Positions 25,409-39,600 of a stretch of 64,000 nucleotides of DNA are shown one piece after another; within the stretch, counting starts at the first letter, position 1, and every line of letters begins with the position of its first letter. Location: assembly GCA_009869945.1 (NCBI GenBank), contig WIXG01000041.1, forward strand, positions 248,001 to 312,000. Direction: 5' to 3'. This stretch comes from Mesaphorura yosii (taxonomy: Eukaryota > Arthropoda > Collembola > Poduromorpha > Tullbergiidae). The translations under genes were made by a program, and so were the position numbers. The notes beneath the pieces were generated by a model. It made no database searches. It was not told the origin of the DNA and worked only from the letters and a program-made list of their open reading frames with translations.

Positions 25409-28400
25409 CTGCAAGAAACAAAAAATTAATAATTACATCGTGTCAAGATTTGTTTCGTAAATATTTTGAAATGTATCAAAACTCATTCGAGCGACGGAGC
25501 AATCAAGACGCAGATCTTGCCGTTTTTGCAATTACAATGAAGAGAAACCCGTGCCAAAGCCCTCATTACTATTTTGTACTCACACTCGCAGGGAATTTAT
25601 GATCCTGGCCTCATGTTTTAATATTTTTATTACCCGTGTCAACAAGACAGACGATTGTCGTCATAATTTACAACATGCATTCGAAAACTCGTAAAGAGCT
25701 GCTCATGTTTCCTGTGTGAGAAAGCTAAACGCTTGTCATTTCCTTGCGTTTTACGACCTATTCAACACAAATCGTGATTCCCAAGAATCTTGTGCGGTTA
25801 ACTTGCGATTCTGACATTCCTGTTTCGATTATTGTGGTTTGTGCGTGGAGAATCGCATTCTTTGTCATTCTTTTTGCGCATTCCCAATTTCAGTTTTTCA
25901 GTTTTGTCGTCTACCAAACCGAGACGCTGCAGGAAGCAGTTGTCTGTTGTCTCCAAGGTGTACATGCGAACGAAACACAAGGGACGCACCTGGAACTGGG
26001 ACGGAGGTAGAAAAGAGGACGGGATTTCCAAAATCTGTGAGTGAGGATTTTCTACGGCTTTCCTGACTACAGTCATTAACAGGACTTGAACCCAAAAGTT
26101 TACGACTTTTGGCATTAAAACTTGAAAACCAAAAACCCTTTCCAAAGACGCTGCTGCTTAATTGTATCCATCTGAATATCGAACGGGTTCGCAAACGTAT
26201 TTGTGGGGATTTCCACCTTTCTAGCATTCACTCTACCCAGAATCGAACCTTTCAATTTCTATTTTCGTCGTTAACAAGAAACATCTGAGTGACCAGTCAT
26301 CCATGCCAGTTAAAACAAGACACTCAAAATCCGACCGCGTTGCAATTTGGCAATTTGTACCATCGAAGGTGGTCCACAACCACAAACGCGCTAGTGGATT
26401 CATATTTACTAATTTCACGCGAAGATCTCAAGTTCCGAGTCAGGATTTCGAATGCTTTACAACCACGGCGTGCCGATAGATGGATAGAATTTGCAAGGCT
26501 AGCGTACGAACACGAGCAGGAGGTCCGCGGCCGTGCTCCGATACTAAATGAGCCTTCGCATAAAATATTATTTCTTCAATTGCTATTACCGTCCGGGCAT
26601 TTTCCCTCAGTGCAATTACGTATCATTTCGGTACGAATTTATTCGAATACACGACACAAGGCTGAGCACACGACGCCATACACCTTGTGCATGAGCGTGA
26701 TGATAGCCTTGTGCAGATTTGCACGCACGCAGAGCAGACACAAGCGACAAGCACGGAAGATGAGACATGCTAAATTCAGATTGGTTAAATTTAGCTCATC
26801 GTTCGGGGCAAAGCGAACGAAGAAATAAGAAAAAAATCTCTTCCTCTGCACTCTTCGGGAAAAACAACTTCGTCGTTCGTTTCTTTCCTTCGCCCGCGCG
26901 CACTCTTGAACGACGCGACGTACGTAGACTTCGACACCGATTTAGAGCATTATGTATGAATAAAGTCTATTGTACGACGCGGAACGGGACCTCCTTCTTG
27001 CTATAAACCTTCTCCGGGTTATTTGCTATACATAATACACAATGCAGAAACATATCGGCAATGCAAAAACCATGCAAAAGGAAAAGAAACCGGGTGAAGT
27101 TTGGTTATATAATTACCGCATTACGTACACGATGAGCATGAGGGACGCTATACCCTGAATTGCCTGTGACTGTGACTGACTGCATTTATAGCTGTGATTA
27201 AGAATATGTACTACAATGTACATAAATACGCCACAGGAAGATGCTCACTTGACTCGACGCGTCACTCGTCCCATCCCCGAATTGATTGCGAATTTAAATT
27301 CTTACCATTTCTAACGGCTCTCAGGTGACCGCAGCTGGCCCAAACTCAATGATATGCAGCACCCGTTTTGAGATCTCGCAAGTTTGAGTGGGTAAACTTT
27401 CACAATTTCCGCTTCTTTATTTGTTTCAATCACAACTCAGGATTCTTTTGTTTTGTCAGAAAACATCACATCAGATCAACTTTTTGCATGCTGATGCTGA
27501 CAATGACAAGATTTTCACGCCACTGAGATCGTAAGAACGCGTGGTGCGCTGTCCAAAAGTTTGAACACTAAAGAACGACGCCACGAGAAAATGAAACGCT
27601 CTTGATTTGTCAAGTGGCTGGCTCTCTACAGCAAAAGTGCGGATGAACGCGCACAAGTCCAGAAAGTGATGTCCAGCAGAAGAGCAAAAGAAAGTCACCC
27701 TCACACAGGGCAGGGGAAAGTTTGGCGATGATGTTCTGCTGACATGTGCGCTCTGCGACGCGATATTCAAAGTGTCCGACTTTTACTTTTGTAGTTGTCT
27801 CGTTGACTTGCAAACTCGTTGACTCGTTATGAGACAATTGAGATTTGGTTTGAAATGGCGACACAAAAAATCAAGGGCAGGTCATATTCAGATGGAGAAA
27901 TAAAAGAAAGACTCTGTCGGACGTCGTTGTGTTAGTGTATGTGAACTGAGACGAAATCAGGAGGCAAGTTGAGAGCCTCGTGCTTTATCAGAGCAATGCA
28001 ATGCAATGTGAGAGCGAAACGAAAACGACGAGGAATGGAGTGGAGAAGAGGAAGAACTTTTACTCAACCCTGCTCGAAATACTCACATTGTCAATGCTGC
28101 TGCTGCACAGAGGTGAAGGCACAAGACAGAGTGCAGAAACTTGCGTAGCCTCGCTCGTTCCCACCACCGCACCGAAAAAGACAGACGGGATTTTTGGTTT
28201 CTGTCTTGCCTGCCTTCACTTTGCTCTCAACTTCTCAATGACGACGATAATGTTTAGAGGCCATGCAAGTTGCATGTGTGAGTTACTGTTACTGCTGTTT
28301 TGCTGTTTAGGAATCTGCTCGGTTTTTGCCTTGTTATTAGCGAATCACGACTTCAAGAACGATGCGGCTCGCGGGCCGCGTCCAGGCCCAAACCCGCAAA

Positions 28401-28985
28401 GCAAAGCAAATCAGGCGCCCCTTACAAGCAAGGCGCTATTCGTAACCCGCGCCCGCTACGGATGGCTCTCCTGGCGTCTTCCGTAATGCAGCGCGTATAA
28501 CAACATTAATTCGGTGGTATAAAAATATAAAACTATGCACTGGCTTCCTTCCTTCCTCAGTTTCATCTTTCTTGGGCTCGTGCTTGTCTTTATTTTTATG
28601 CTCTTTGCCTCGTGCACAGTAAACTAAACCATTATGTAATATATGCAGAATGTATTTTTATTATTTCGTACTCCTCACAACATTTTATGCTGTGCCTGGC
28701 CATTGCGACGCAGCCCAGGCAGCCATGACAATGAGCATTAGGTGCAATAATGTGGTGAAACCTGCTTTTGTCGCGCAGTATTAGTAAAACAAAAACAACT
28801 TAAAAAGTCGACTTTTAATCGGTTCAACATTATTTTATGAACCGTTTTGTAGTATTTCGTCATTTCACGTGTTTAGTGTTAAGGTACAGTTTTGTACGCG
28901 TTTTTAGACGTTTAACCCTTCTCACATTAAGATTTTCCGAACGGAATAACGCAAAGCATGCCCGTCATCGCATCGTCTCGGTCTC

Positions 28986-29394
28986 ACAAGGAGATGTCAC
29001 GAGGTGCGTGCGCCACCTATACATCTTGAAGGGTACGCTGAAAAATGGTTACAGTAAAATTTTTAGAACTAAGAGATGGATCTTCGAATTTTAAAGTGAG
29101 GTTGAAGTTTTCGTTACAGTGCCTTTATTAATGGCTAGCCGGCCTTCGGCCGGGGTTTGTTTCTCGGGCAGGGGGCCCTTGTTTTCAATGAACTGCAGCG
29201 CTGAACGTCGTTTAGTTTCTGTATTTACACAGCACATATAAAGTTGTGCTGTACAGACAGACAGACATCAAGAACATTAAAGGGGGCAGGATTTGAACAA
29301 CTAAAAATTTTACTGTAACAATTTTTCAGCGTACCCTTCAAGGTGTATAGGTGGCGACCTGAATCTCGATACGCACCTCGTGACATCTCCTTGT
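28986..29394. mobile_element. Inverted-repeat (MITE/foldback-like) element
   Basis: The left arm 28,986-29,066 and right arm 29,301-29,394 are reverse complements over about 80 bases with few mismatches. The right arm carries about 13 extra bases (around 29,357-29,371). Outer ends read ACAAGGAGATGTCACGAGG. The roughly 235 bp interior has no coding potential and contains a small perfect hairpin at 29,139-29,153 and an ACAG tetranucleotide run. No convincing target-site duplication was seen at the ends, so the superfamily is undetermined. Size, long arms and lack of coding are typical of non-autonomous DNA elements. Confidence 0.85.
29139..29153. repeat. Perfect hairpin inside the inverted-repeat element
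   Basis: CCGGCC (29,139-29,144), three-base loop, GGCCGG (29,148-29,153). Read on the minus strand the loop is GAA closed by C-G. Confidence 0.7.
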
Positions 29395-32052
29395 TAGTCA
29401 GCAGTTATGTCTTTGTCCCACACAGCAACAGCAGCAGCTCGCGTATGATTGATGAACGTGAGTTTAATTCAGGTAGCACAGTGCTGCGGTGCGGTGAATG
29501 GTGATGGGTGATTGTCTGGCGTGTGGACTAGGCAAGCATTAAATCTATTTCTGATGTTCAATTTCCTCTGTATTTTTTACGTCTTTGTCTGCCTCCCTTT
29601 CTCATCAACACCCGCACATCTCAACACAGTACAGCACGGCAGCAAATTACAAATTGCAATTGAAAACAGAAATTAAGCGATCAAGATACCAAATACGCCA
29701 CGAACGATGTCGACGGTGTTCGATGATTGCGACTCGAAAACAACAACAAATTAGCTCTGAGTTCTTAATTGGGGTGTTTCATGGTCGTAAAAGTTAATTC
29801 TCATGTTTACTTTACAAAATGGTTGTACTAATCCACAAACTGGCGCACAGAAGCCAGCCAACCAAAACCAAAATAGAAACCAAGACAAGACCAACTTATT
29901 TCGAAGTCTTCGACCGCTCGCTCTTCCGCTCGTTGTGTGGTTTTACCACATTTTGGGAAACATAATTAGGATAATAACGATCCTCAACGGGCTCTCCGAT
30001 TGGGATTCAGATTTGATTTGTGTTGATCTTGATTTCATTTGGAGATGACCACGCGGAGAATGAAGCTGGAGCGGCGAGTGGAAGTGGAAGCAAGGCAATT
30101 ACAAGCCACTTGATGAAAGTGCATCGCAAGCCAGCGCCGAGAAGTCATTTATCCGAGATCGAGATTCAAAGGATTGACATCGCTGCTGGTCGGCTATTGT
30201 CTCCTCTCGTGAAGCAGGTAAAGCAGTAGACGGCGACGGCGAAGAGAGCGTAGCATTTTGCCGCTCGTAACCTCAAACGAATGTGGACAATTCACAATCT
30301 ATCTTTTCTATCAATCTCACATCGCATCACGCGCCGTACCGTACTCACTTTCTTCGTGCATTCCCTCCGCAGAAGCAGAATACATTATTTGATAGATGTG
30401 AATTTGTTTCCACTCCTCGTGATCTCGATATTAGTCGGCCTCTAATCAAGTTTCATCGTCCTCTCCTTTCCCTCCTTCCCTGTTTTCATCGTGCGCCACA
30501 CGTTTTTTGCACAATTTCTACTCTGTGATGCAAGCGCACAATGGGCCGCGCAAGACGAAGGGAGACAAGTTGACGGAGAAAAGAGAAGAGACGACGGACG
30601 ACGACAATGAGACGCTGATGCTGAAAGCGATCGGTGGCTGTGATGCATACGCATCCGATCGCGTCGTCCTCGTCTCGTGCACATGGAAAATACGAAAAGA
30701 GAAAGGAGCACAAGCAAATAGCAAAGTGATGCGTTCTGCGTCCTTTTCCTCGTCGCGTCATCCACTTTCTTCCTTTGCAGATCACAATAATGGGACGAGG
30801 ATGACGACGACGACGACGGCAAAGAGCAGCGAGCATTACAAACAAAAAGATGCGGCACAGCGGCCCTGACTCCGCCGTCGAAAATGATGACACGCGAATT
30901 GAGTTGATTATTGTGGGTGTACTTTCGCTGTACTCCTGCATAATGAAATAACATGATGATCGTGATCTTACTAGCATGGCTAATGCATTTCGGCAATGAC
31001 TGCAACGTCCGGGTGGCGAATTAATTTATATTTCGAGATAAAATTTGACTTTGACTCGATTCCCGTTTTGAGACATAAACCGCGTGTGAATGCAGTGTGC
31101 AACTTCCACCCCTTCTCTTAAGAAGAAATTGAGCAATTCGCATACGTACGCGCATGCAAATGAGCGGAGATTACCATTACCACCCTTTTCCTCATCCCAT
31201 CTTGACACAGCCGACCTTCAAAGAAGAAAGAACTCACTCACTTTGTCGCTACCCGCGAGCCGCTACTCAGTGCAACGCTGCGCTATGCGAGTGACCTTGA
31301 AATTACGGTTACTAATTAAGGTAAGCAGATTAGTTTTAGTGTTGCGGGGCGGGCGAGGAATGCGGCGCCTGAAGGCAGCAATGACTCAGATCACGGCATT
31401 TGGCATTACAAGTCGGATTACGGCTCTCGCGCATTTTGTACCGGATGTACATCGCGAGATGGTACGCTACAAGCCATTGAAGGGGGCAAAGATGAGGCTC
31501 AGACGGACAGTGCAAGACACTGAAAAGGCGATGAAGATTCTCATCTGTCCGTTCCGAATTGCGCACGGCGGCCGTTAAACTGCTGATTTATGACCCCGTC
31601 TCTCAAAACGAACCCCATTCGAGAGAATCGTTAATTAAAATTACGACTGCTAATATCTTCTGCCCGGGCCAGTATGACTGCTGCCACGTCAATAAAATAT
31701 TTCCAAGGTCTCCTTCGCCGAGCCGCCCTAAACTGCCCAGTTGAGTGCACACTCGAGTGGACAAAATCACCGCAGGACATTAGAAACACAGAAAACGGAA
31801 TGCAGGAGCAATGAAACGGGTAATGAAGCAAGGCCGAAGATGAAATAGTGACAACACATGCAAATCGTGTGGAAGTGGAATGAAGACATTACGCATTTAC
31901 TCTCCGACGTGAATCGAATTAAAAAATTGATTCCACCATAATTAAGGTGCTCGTGAATGATCAACCCAATTAATTCATAGGCGTAAATTGCCGTCCATCG
32001 CATTCCTCGAGTAGCTGTTGCATTGCCGGTGTCTGTGTCGGTGTAGCGATTA

Positions 32053-32087
32053 GATTGAGATTGATTGATTGAGATTGATTGATTGAG
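32053..32087. repeat. GATT/GATTGA tandem repeat
   Basis: About 35 bases of GATTGAGATTGATTGATT units repeated twice, seen directly. Simple sequence. Confidence 0.85.
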
Positions 32088-33670
32088 AGGCGGATCATGA
32101 TCACCCATCATCATTATGAATGACATTAAAAGTGCGCAAGGCAGTTTAATGAAAGGGGCGGACTGCCCAAACGCCAAACGTCAATGCCATGCCAGGGTGT
32201 TGTTTGAACGCAGAGATGACACGGAACACGGGTTCAATCTCAGACTCTTACAATCGTAATGGTGGAGTGCAGGTAATAATTTGTATGGCACAAGTGGAAA
32301 ATTTACAGCAGGCTTTTAAAAAGTTGTAAAAATGTGGATAATCATACGTTACACGATTCTGGTGCACAAAAACAAGCCTACAGCTACGAGGCAGCAGCAG
32401 AAGATGAAGAAGGATGCGTGCGCACACGAGCTGGGGTTTGTGTACCAAAAGTCATAATAAATTGGATAATTCCGGTTTGACCTCACATCAACAGCAGCAG
32501 GCCGCTGAAGGAAAGATTTCGCCCAATTCCTCGCAGAAGGAATGGAATGCACAAGCGGATTTGCGAATTGCATTCTGCATTCCTCAGCCCCCTTAATTTG
32601 TTCATAATTTGCATTATTTATTTGCTCGTCATCGTCCGTGTGCGGGCCAAGATAAAATTGACATGTGCGATTTGCACTTAGTTTGCATTGTTGCAAATGG
32701 CCTAGGCCGACAGTGCCAACACTGCACAATTCCACATTCCATCTCATGCCATTGTTTCGCGCGCCGTAAACGCAAACGCCTTAATTTTCTCATTATAATC
32801 TTAACGGAGCCTCCTTGCCAAGTGCCTCATCAACGCCAACGAGCGCCTCACAAGTGCAATAATTGAACTTGTCAATTTTCGCTCGAGCTTCGCATTCGGC
32901 AACGACAGCCTTGTAAATTGGCAATCATGATCGGCGATTGCGCATTCTTGGCGAATCAAACTAGTTTAGTTGCTGCAGAAAGTGCCAGGCCACGAACTAT
33001 GTACGCGTCCGGCCTATGGCTACCTGTTTTCGCACTTCGCATATTTACGCTCAAATGCCCAATGAAAGCGGTCGCTCATAAGCCAAGTCTTCTGGCTTGG
33101 CTACTTGTTCAGTGATCAACTTGTAATTAAATGTATGGTGATATGAAGATACAAAGTATTAATGAGATCATTCACTTTCACAAATGCTTCGCGGCCGGCC
33201 GGATGGAATTGCACGCAGAAAATTACGTCGTAGGCGAGATTGTGTTCAATGTGGCCATGTCGCCTTGCAAGGTCGTATTTATGTGCACATAGACTTTGCT
33301 TTTACGGCAAAAATGTTAACGCAACTGGCCGGAACTTTTTCTTCGCAAAGTGAATCAGATTGGGCACGCGCACACGTAGCGCGAGAAATGCTTGGAATTC
33401 GGCGTAATGCGATTACAGGCCACGCTAATAGTATTTAAATGCGCTACAGGAATTAATTTCATAGCGCGGACGGTCATCACGCAGGAGCAGCAGCACAATG
33501 CAAAGTAAAGTATTGTACAACAATTTTTCAGACGTAAAAGAGAAAAAGAGCATAAATTAGCATAATTTTGTAGTAGTGTGTAATTCTGTTGCCCAAAGTG
33601 CATAATAGGAATATTACGTGATTGCGATTGCAGAAGTGGACAAACTACATTTCTCAGGCCATGTACTTAT

Positions 33671-33685
33671 ACGTACGTACGTACG
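33671..33685. repeat. ACGT tetranucleotide repeat
   Basis: A short self-complementary ACGT run of under four units. Confidence 0.8.
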
Positions 33686-36600
33686 AGTGCGGATGGAATT
33701 AATGTAAACCTGTGCTGAAAGTAGTTTGTTGCCTGAATGCATTCACGAGCGAACAACGTCCTTGAGGAGGTCACGATTTCATTTTTTGAGGTCAATATCC
33801 GGGCAGGGTGTTCTAGAATGCAGGCACAACGCAAAAACCAATTTGAGTAAATATCCTCAACAACATCAACAATCAGCCCAGCACGCAGCAAGCAGCAACC
33901 CTGACACTGATCCTGCCTGCGTGCACACGAAAGTACGAGCTGGCTTACAGCAACAAGGCGTCAAGCACACAAATTAAAACCAAAATGAAAATATGCCAAC
34001 GTAACACCTTTTTAATCATCCCCCGAAATGAAATGTCATTTATCGCCCGTATAAACGCAATAAAATGAAAATTTTTTATGCTCTCCTCAGATTACATGCA
34101 AAATTGTAAGTTTACTTTTCTCGTTCTCGTTCTGGCCCTCCTCGCCTGACACATCCGTGTTGATGTTGATTATGTCATGCGTGCCTGTGCGTGAACGGGA
34201 TTAAAAAACCCGTACGCATAATTTCAAGGAGGAGAACGACCGCGATATGATGGACCCATTGCACAGAATCTGGATCCATGCCATGCTGCTGCAGCATTGA
34301 GCGGCGGTGGAGTAGGATGCGCTCGTGAAGCCAAACGCACACAGATCATTATTGGCAACATGTTAAATGTCATAAAACCATCAACATCTTTCAAATTATA
34401 ATAAAAATCACTTTCCTCCTGTCCAGGCAATAATTTCCGCTCAACGCTTAGAAGCATCAACATATCGCGGAATTAATGATCTGAAAAGTGCAGTAAATTT
34501 GGAGTTTTATGAGATTCCAGATGTGAGGTAAAACGAAGCACCGACCGAACCAGTTCGGCAATGCAGATAATTGGCTTCGATTTGTTCACCGAGCAGTAAA
34601 CCCGAAAAGAACGAGCGACTGCCAATTTTGCTGCGGAAATGAAACGGGAGCCGATCGGGCACACCTTTGCCTTGTACTCGTGTCGAATTAGTCTCTCTAA
34701 TAAAAATCTATTGGTGTCCTCGTGTTCATTCGATGGTCGTCAAAATTCGTCGCGGGGTCGTGCACACAAGCAGCCTACGCACTGGGCACATTTTGTACTT
34801 GCGAAATGCCAGGGCTTTGTTTGCAACCGCTCGGAATAATTTCCCATGTATGTGCATGGTGCCCGCTCTAAATTTGAATAGCTTCCTGTTCGCATTATGG
34901 GACCGATCTCATAATTCAGCGTCGGGACGGGAAGAAAAGATTTCCCGCTGCATAGCATTAACGTCGGCTCGTCTACTCTCTAATAACATAAACCACAAAA
35001 ATTTACTGGCGGAAAAAACATTATTCCTGTCTCTCACACTTCCGTCTCTTTTCTCTGCATCAATCGTGATCTGGAAAATAAAACCCTCCCCTTGTCACTG
35101 TATCCCGAACGAGCCTGATTATGCATAGGATGAAGATCGTAATCAACATCGCATTAATCTAATGGAGATTCGGTTTTATGGACCAAAATTGCAAAATGGC
35201 GCTCGAATTTGAATTAAATACGCATCATTTGCAGATTAAATGGCGGTGGGCAGGGCTCAGAGATCGTATTCCAGGAAAATCCTTCGCCCAGCGCCAATGT
35301 CGTAGTAAAAGTGTGCAATTAGCGTAATTATTATTCTGTGATTCGTACTTCTTTCTATGCCGGATAAATTCATAAAAGCAATAAAAAGTGCAGGCTCCTT
35401 CACATAAACTTGTTCTATTTTTCTAAAAGTTGAAAATGTTTTCGTTTACAAGTCTCGTAATCTGTCTGCCGCCACTATTTAGGAAAAATTGTCGCCGTCG
35501 CTTTCTTTTCTCCGATTGTCTTTCCCGATCTTAGCGCTCTAGTTTATAATGTTTATAATCCCTCCGTATGAGCCTGAGCCTTTTTACTTAATTTGCTTTT
35601 TTATTGCCGCAGAAACCTAAACATGCGAGAGCAGAGCTAGACTGGAGTATATATTTAATATTATATATGAGGTCGTTACACAATTCAGCAAGTCAACAGT
35701 CATCTTCATTTCCTACTTGTATCTATTCACACGAAACTGGGATGGCTCGGTCTGCTAAGAAACAGCGTATAAATCATTTGGTCCTTAAGTTCTCTATTTT
35801 CGGAGCGATACAAAGAACTGGCCGTAGTAGTCACAGTCCATAAGTCCAAGCACTTTCATCTCAAGCTAACCAGCACCATTTTCGCTGCTTGCAAAAATGT
35901 ATACACTAATATTGTTGTCTCACATTGTCCGCTTGTGTTCTCCCATTTGATTTATATGTGAGACGATTTTACTTGGCCGGCGACTTTTGCGCACAAATGA
36001 GAAATGACAGGCTCGCAATGAGGAGCCGGTCGGCCGCGTTTTTTCCCGAGCCTACCTCTTCTTCTGCGACAGCCAGTTTAGGCCCACATTTTTCTTCATT
36101 ATGTCATATGCACTTAAATATCCGCTAGAACTTTCATGAATATCTAGCATTTAGCGAGTACAAATTAACGGAAAACAACTCCACGAGACGATACGAAACG
36201 CTCCGGCAACACAATTGAAATTATACAAGGGCCTATGGAGAGTCTAATTATTTGGTCAGGGAATAAATCACTATCACTTTGCCGATTCCCTTTCTCTCGC
36301 CGCATGCTTTGACTTTGGACACGGTCGTGTTCAATTACCATAAAAGTGTGTCCGCATGGACGCAGATAAATTAATTGGGATACGAAATGAGTTGAGTTGC
36401 TTACCAGACCCATTGGTAGTCGTAGACTCACGGCGGAGGTCGACTCCACAGTTCCAGGAAGAAGAAAATTGGTTCCACCTCCACGGGCTCGAGAATATGC
36501 AAATGGGCAAACCCAAAGTTGTCGTCCTCACAGTCACAGTTTGAGCTTCAGTTCACTGCTGCGGTCAGATTCCAAAATTAGTGCTGGTTCCTCTCGACGA

Positions 36601-39600
36601 GACGTGAATCGTGTAGTTTGTTCCGCAATTCCCGTGTATCACTGCCGAGTCAAAATAAACAGAGTCATCATGTTCAGTCATTGAAACCACGAATGATTCA
36701 AAGCGCGCACAAACACTTGGCATTCGTTAAGCACGTTTCATTTATCGAAATTTTAATTAATAGATTCAGTAATTAAAATTACTCAAAGGGAAACTGCAAC
36801 CGTTCATCTCGGCTCAACAACGGCTTACGGCGTCTTGGAAGAAGCGTGAATGACGGAGGGACGTGTGCGTGCCCGACACTCATAAACCACACACGAACTC
36901 ATCTTATAATTATTTAATGGGAGGCTATCGCTGTTATTAAGCGCAAGCACCGGAAGGAAGAAGCGCAGGCAGATCCTAGCACATTATGCATCATGCTGAC
37001 GTGTAATTAAACATTCAAACCGTTCGCGCAAGAGTTTTGTGCACTGAATTCGAGATTAAGTTGCTCCCGCACTCAATAATTAACTCTGAATTTTATTGCC
37101 ATTCGTGCATTATTCATTAGCAACGTAATTACGATTATGGCCATAATTAATTAGTACAGGGGCAATAAAATCAGTTCGGGCAGGAGTCAAGGTGAATGGG
37201 GTTGACGGCAAATGGCAACGGATTTGATTTTTCTTGGCCCGTAATTAAATGCGGGGTTCATCGTCTCTTGGCTGATGGCTGGTATTTATTTATACTACTA
37301 CATTGTTATTGTAGCGAGATCCAAGTCTGTCTCGACTGGTGATATTGACCTACACCAGAAAATTGTCGGCACGACTCCAGATGACTTTCACCCAAGTGGC
37401 AGTGTGGCCAAATGCCGTGCAGTGCACGAGAAGAGTAACAATGGGCCGGCGCCAGGAAATGCAATTCGTGATCGTGAGTCGTGAATGAAGAGATGAAAAT
37501 ATAATTTGGGGGAAGAAGCAGGGAAAAAGTTGGACGTGAGATGAGCCAACAAACTGGCATGGCACGCTACTGCACTGTCTGGCAAGCAATGGTTGACAGA
37601 TATTTGATGATCTCAAGCAACATAGTCTCAGTTTTCGGAGGCCGGGGCCTACTGCCATATTCTATTGGCAATTGAGTCGAGTTTCCTGACCACACACAAC
37701 TCACACGCACCAAATTTTTGGAATAAAAACTTTTTTCGCAGAATTTGCTGGCATCGCTGACCAAAACAAAGTTAACCCACATTTTCTGCTTCGAATCGAA
37801 CCGAAGCAAAATGCCAGGACGCGGCGCGTCGGCTTGGCGCTTGTCAGTGCCAGTGTTTGAGTTGGCCAACTGCTCAGCCAGCTTGGAACCACAACAAGCC
37901 CTAACGAAGCATTAACCTTAAAATACACGGTGGAAGAAAATGCAGATGCCCTTTACGCAGCGCCGAGTCAAGTTCAAGAAAGGCCAGCTCACAGGTAGAC
38001 TAATTTATGCTAATTAAGTACGCATTATACGTATTAACATGAAATTGATAGATTATCGCATTTCTGGTTTCAGTGCATGCACGCACAAAACATTCCGGCC
38101 TCATGGTTCAAGTCAAGTTCAATTTTTTACTGACCATATAAGCCGAGCAAAGTGCAAAAGTCTTGGTGAAGTTGAAGCCGCTTACGCAGTTATGAAATAT
38201 GATGCACAGAACTCATCATCATCATAATTACAATCACAAACTTTGTTCTTGCGGTACTGCTGCAGTGGCCGGCCAGTCAGCCACTGCGCGCCGATGTAAG
38301 ATTCCTCAGCCGACATTTAATTAATCGTTATTGGGGGTCTTTTCTCTTAACTGCGATTTCATAACTCTCGAACTTGTTTTGTAGGCAACTGCATGCAAGG
38401 CGCACTGCGGAAGATGAGCTCTCGCCTTATTAAACGGTCGTAAAAATGTTGAGAGGTGGAAGCAATGCATAAATCTGAAATATGAGGCAAGAGACGAACG
38501 ACCAACGCGCGAGCAACAAACTGAAGTGAATTAGTGATTTAATTCACCCCGCCTTTCTTGTATTATGTATTTGCATGAAAGCTGTCATTAGGAGCAAGTT
38601 TGCGGAATTTTAGCTGGTGTAAATTGCGTGAGTCCACGTGCCACACCATGCCTCATCGTGCTGTCATAAAACCGACCGCTCACACCTGAGAGAAAAGTGG
38701 CACATCCTTTTACCTTTACCAGATTCCTCACCGTTGTCGTCATCGTCATCGACTGAATGCTATGCTAATATGCAAATTCGAGTATGCATCTTCATACGTA
38801 AAATATGATGTTAGAAAGTCCAACGGCGGACTCACCAAAAGAAAAACAAAGGACGACGCCAGGATTCTGTCTGACCTCAGCAGCTTCGCCACTGCAACAA
38901 CAACGCGATGAGAGCGATTGGCAACTTTTTTTCTTATCTCATAATTTCTTCATTTTTAAATAAATTACGAGTTCATATTTTCTGTATTGATTAGCAAGGC
39001 AAGGGCAGGGCTGGCCGGCTGTGCCGAGTGGTTGATAACACGTTACCTTGTTACAAGCTAAAACCTGAATGCGTATGCGTACGAGTACAAGGTTAAGAAG
39101 AAAAGTTATGTAAGACTTGTACGGATAATTAATACACGACCAATGTCCGTATTCCGTATCGTATGACATCGCATTATTCAAGGCATGGACGGTTAGGGCA
39201 AGAAACCTGTCAAAGCCAAATACTGCCGAAATCAGAAACCAGTTTCATGCGACCACGGAGCCAAGCGAGGAACAGCGCGGCGAGGAGTTGCACCAGTTTC
39301 CTGCGCGCAGTTCCAGTGCCTCAGCCTCTAAAATTATGAAATCCTGCGATTGCATTGCCCCCAAATACGTAAATGCCTGGCTGAATATTGCCATTGAACC
39401 GTGTACTCTCTCGGTAATTGAGTTTCTACTTTTACATGTGAACCAGACAAATGCAGTAAGCTAAACGGCAATTCGTTCTCTGATCAAATAATAATCATAA
39501 TTATATGGCTGGGCTCTCTTTTTTATAACGCATACGTTAATTATACGTTTGGTTCGTCTTGAACGCCCCGGCACAAGCCAAGCGACTACAATCACAGCCG

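Noticed and set aside
26236..26256. Reverse complement contains GGTTCGATTC, a tRNA B-box match
   Set aside because: The flanking bases cannot form a T-stem, and no A-box, anticodon stem or acceptor stem is found.
26289..26828. Plus-strand open frame of 179 codons
   Set aside because: It starts at GTG rather than ATG, is basic and irregular in composition, and shows no domain; likely a chance frame.
30442..31005. Minus-strand frames of 163-187 codons overlapping each other and plus-strand frames
   Set aside because: Long frames are open on both strands at once in a stretch low in stop codons, and the peptides are Ser/Arg/Cys noise without motifs.
37791..37808. Self-complementary CTTCGAATCGAACCGAAG with a B-box-like loop
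   Set aside because: The loop has eight rather than seven bases and there is no tRNA body around it.
37820..37860. TTGGC and related half-sites that might form an NFI autoregulatory site
   Set aside because: The spacing does not fit TTGGC-N5-GCCAA, and no full palindromic NFI site was seen in the window.
37567..37869. Minus-strand 100-codon frame containing a plausible-looking hydrophobic segment
   Set aside because: It begins at TTG, has no flanking splice sites and no recognisable family.
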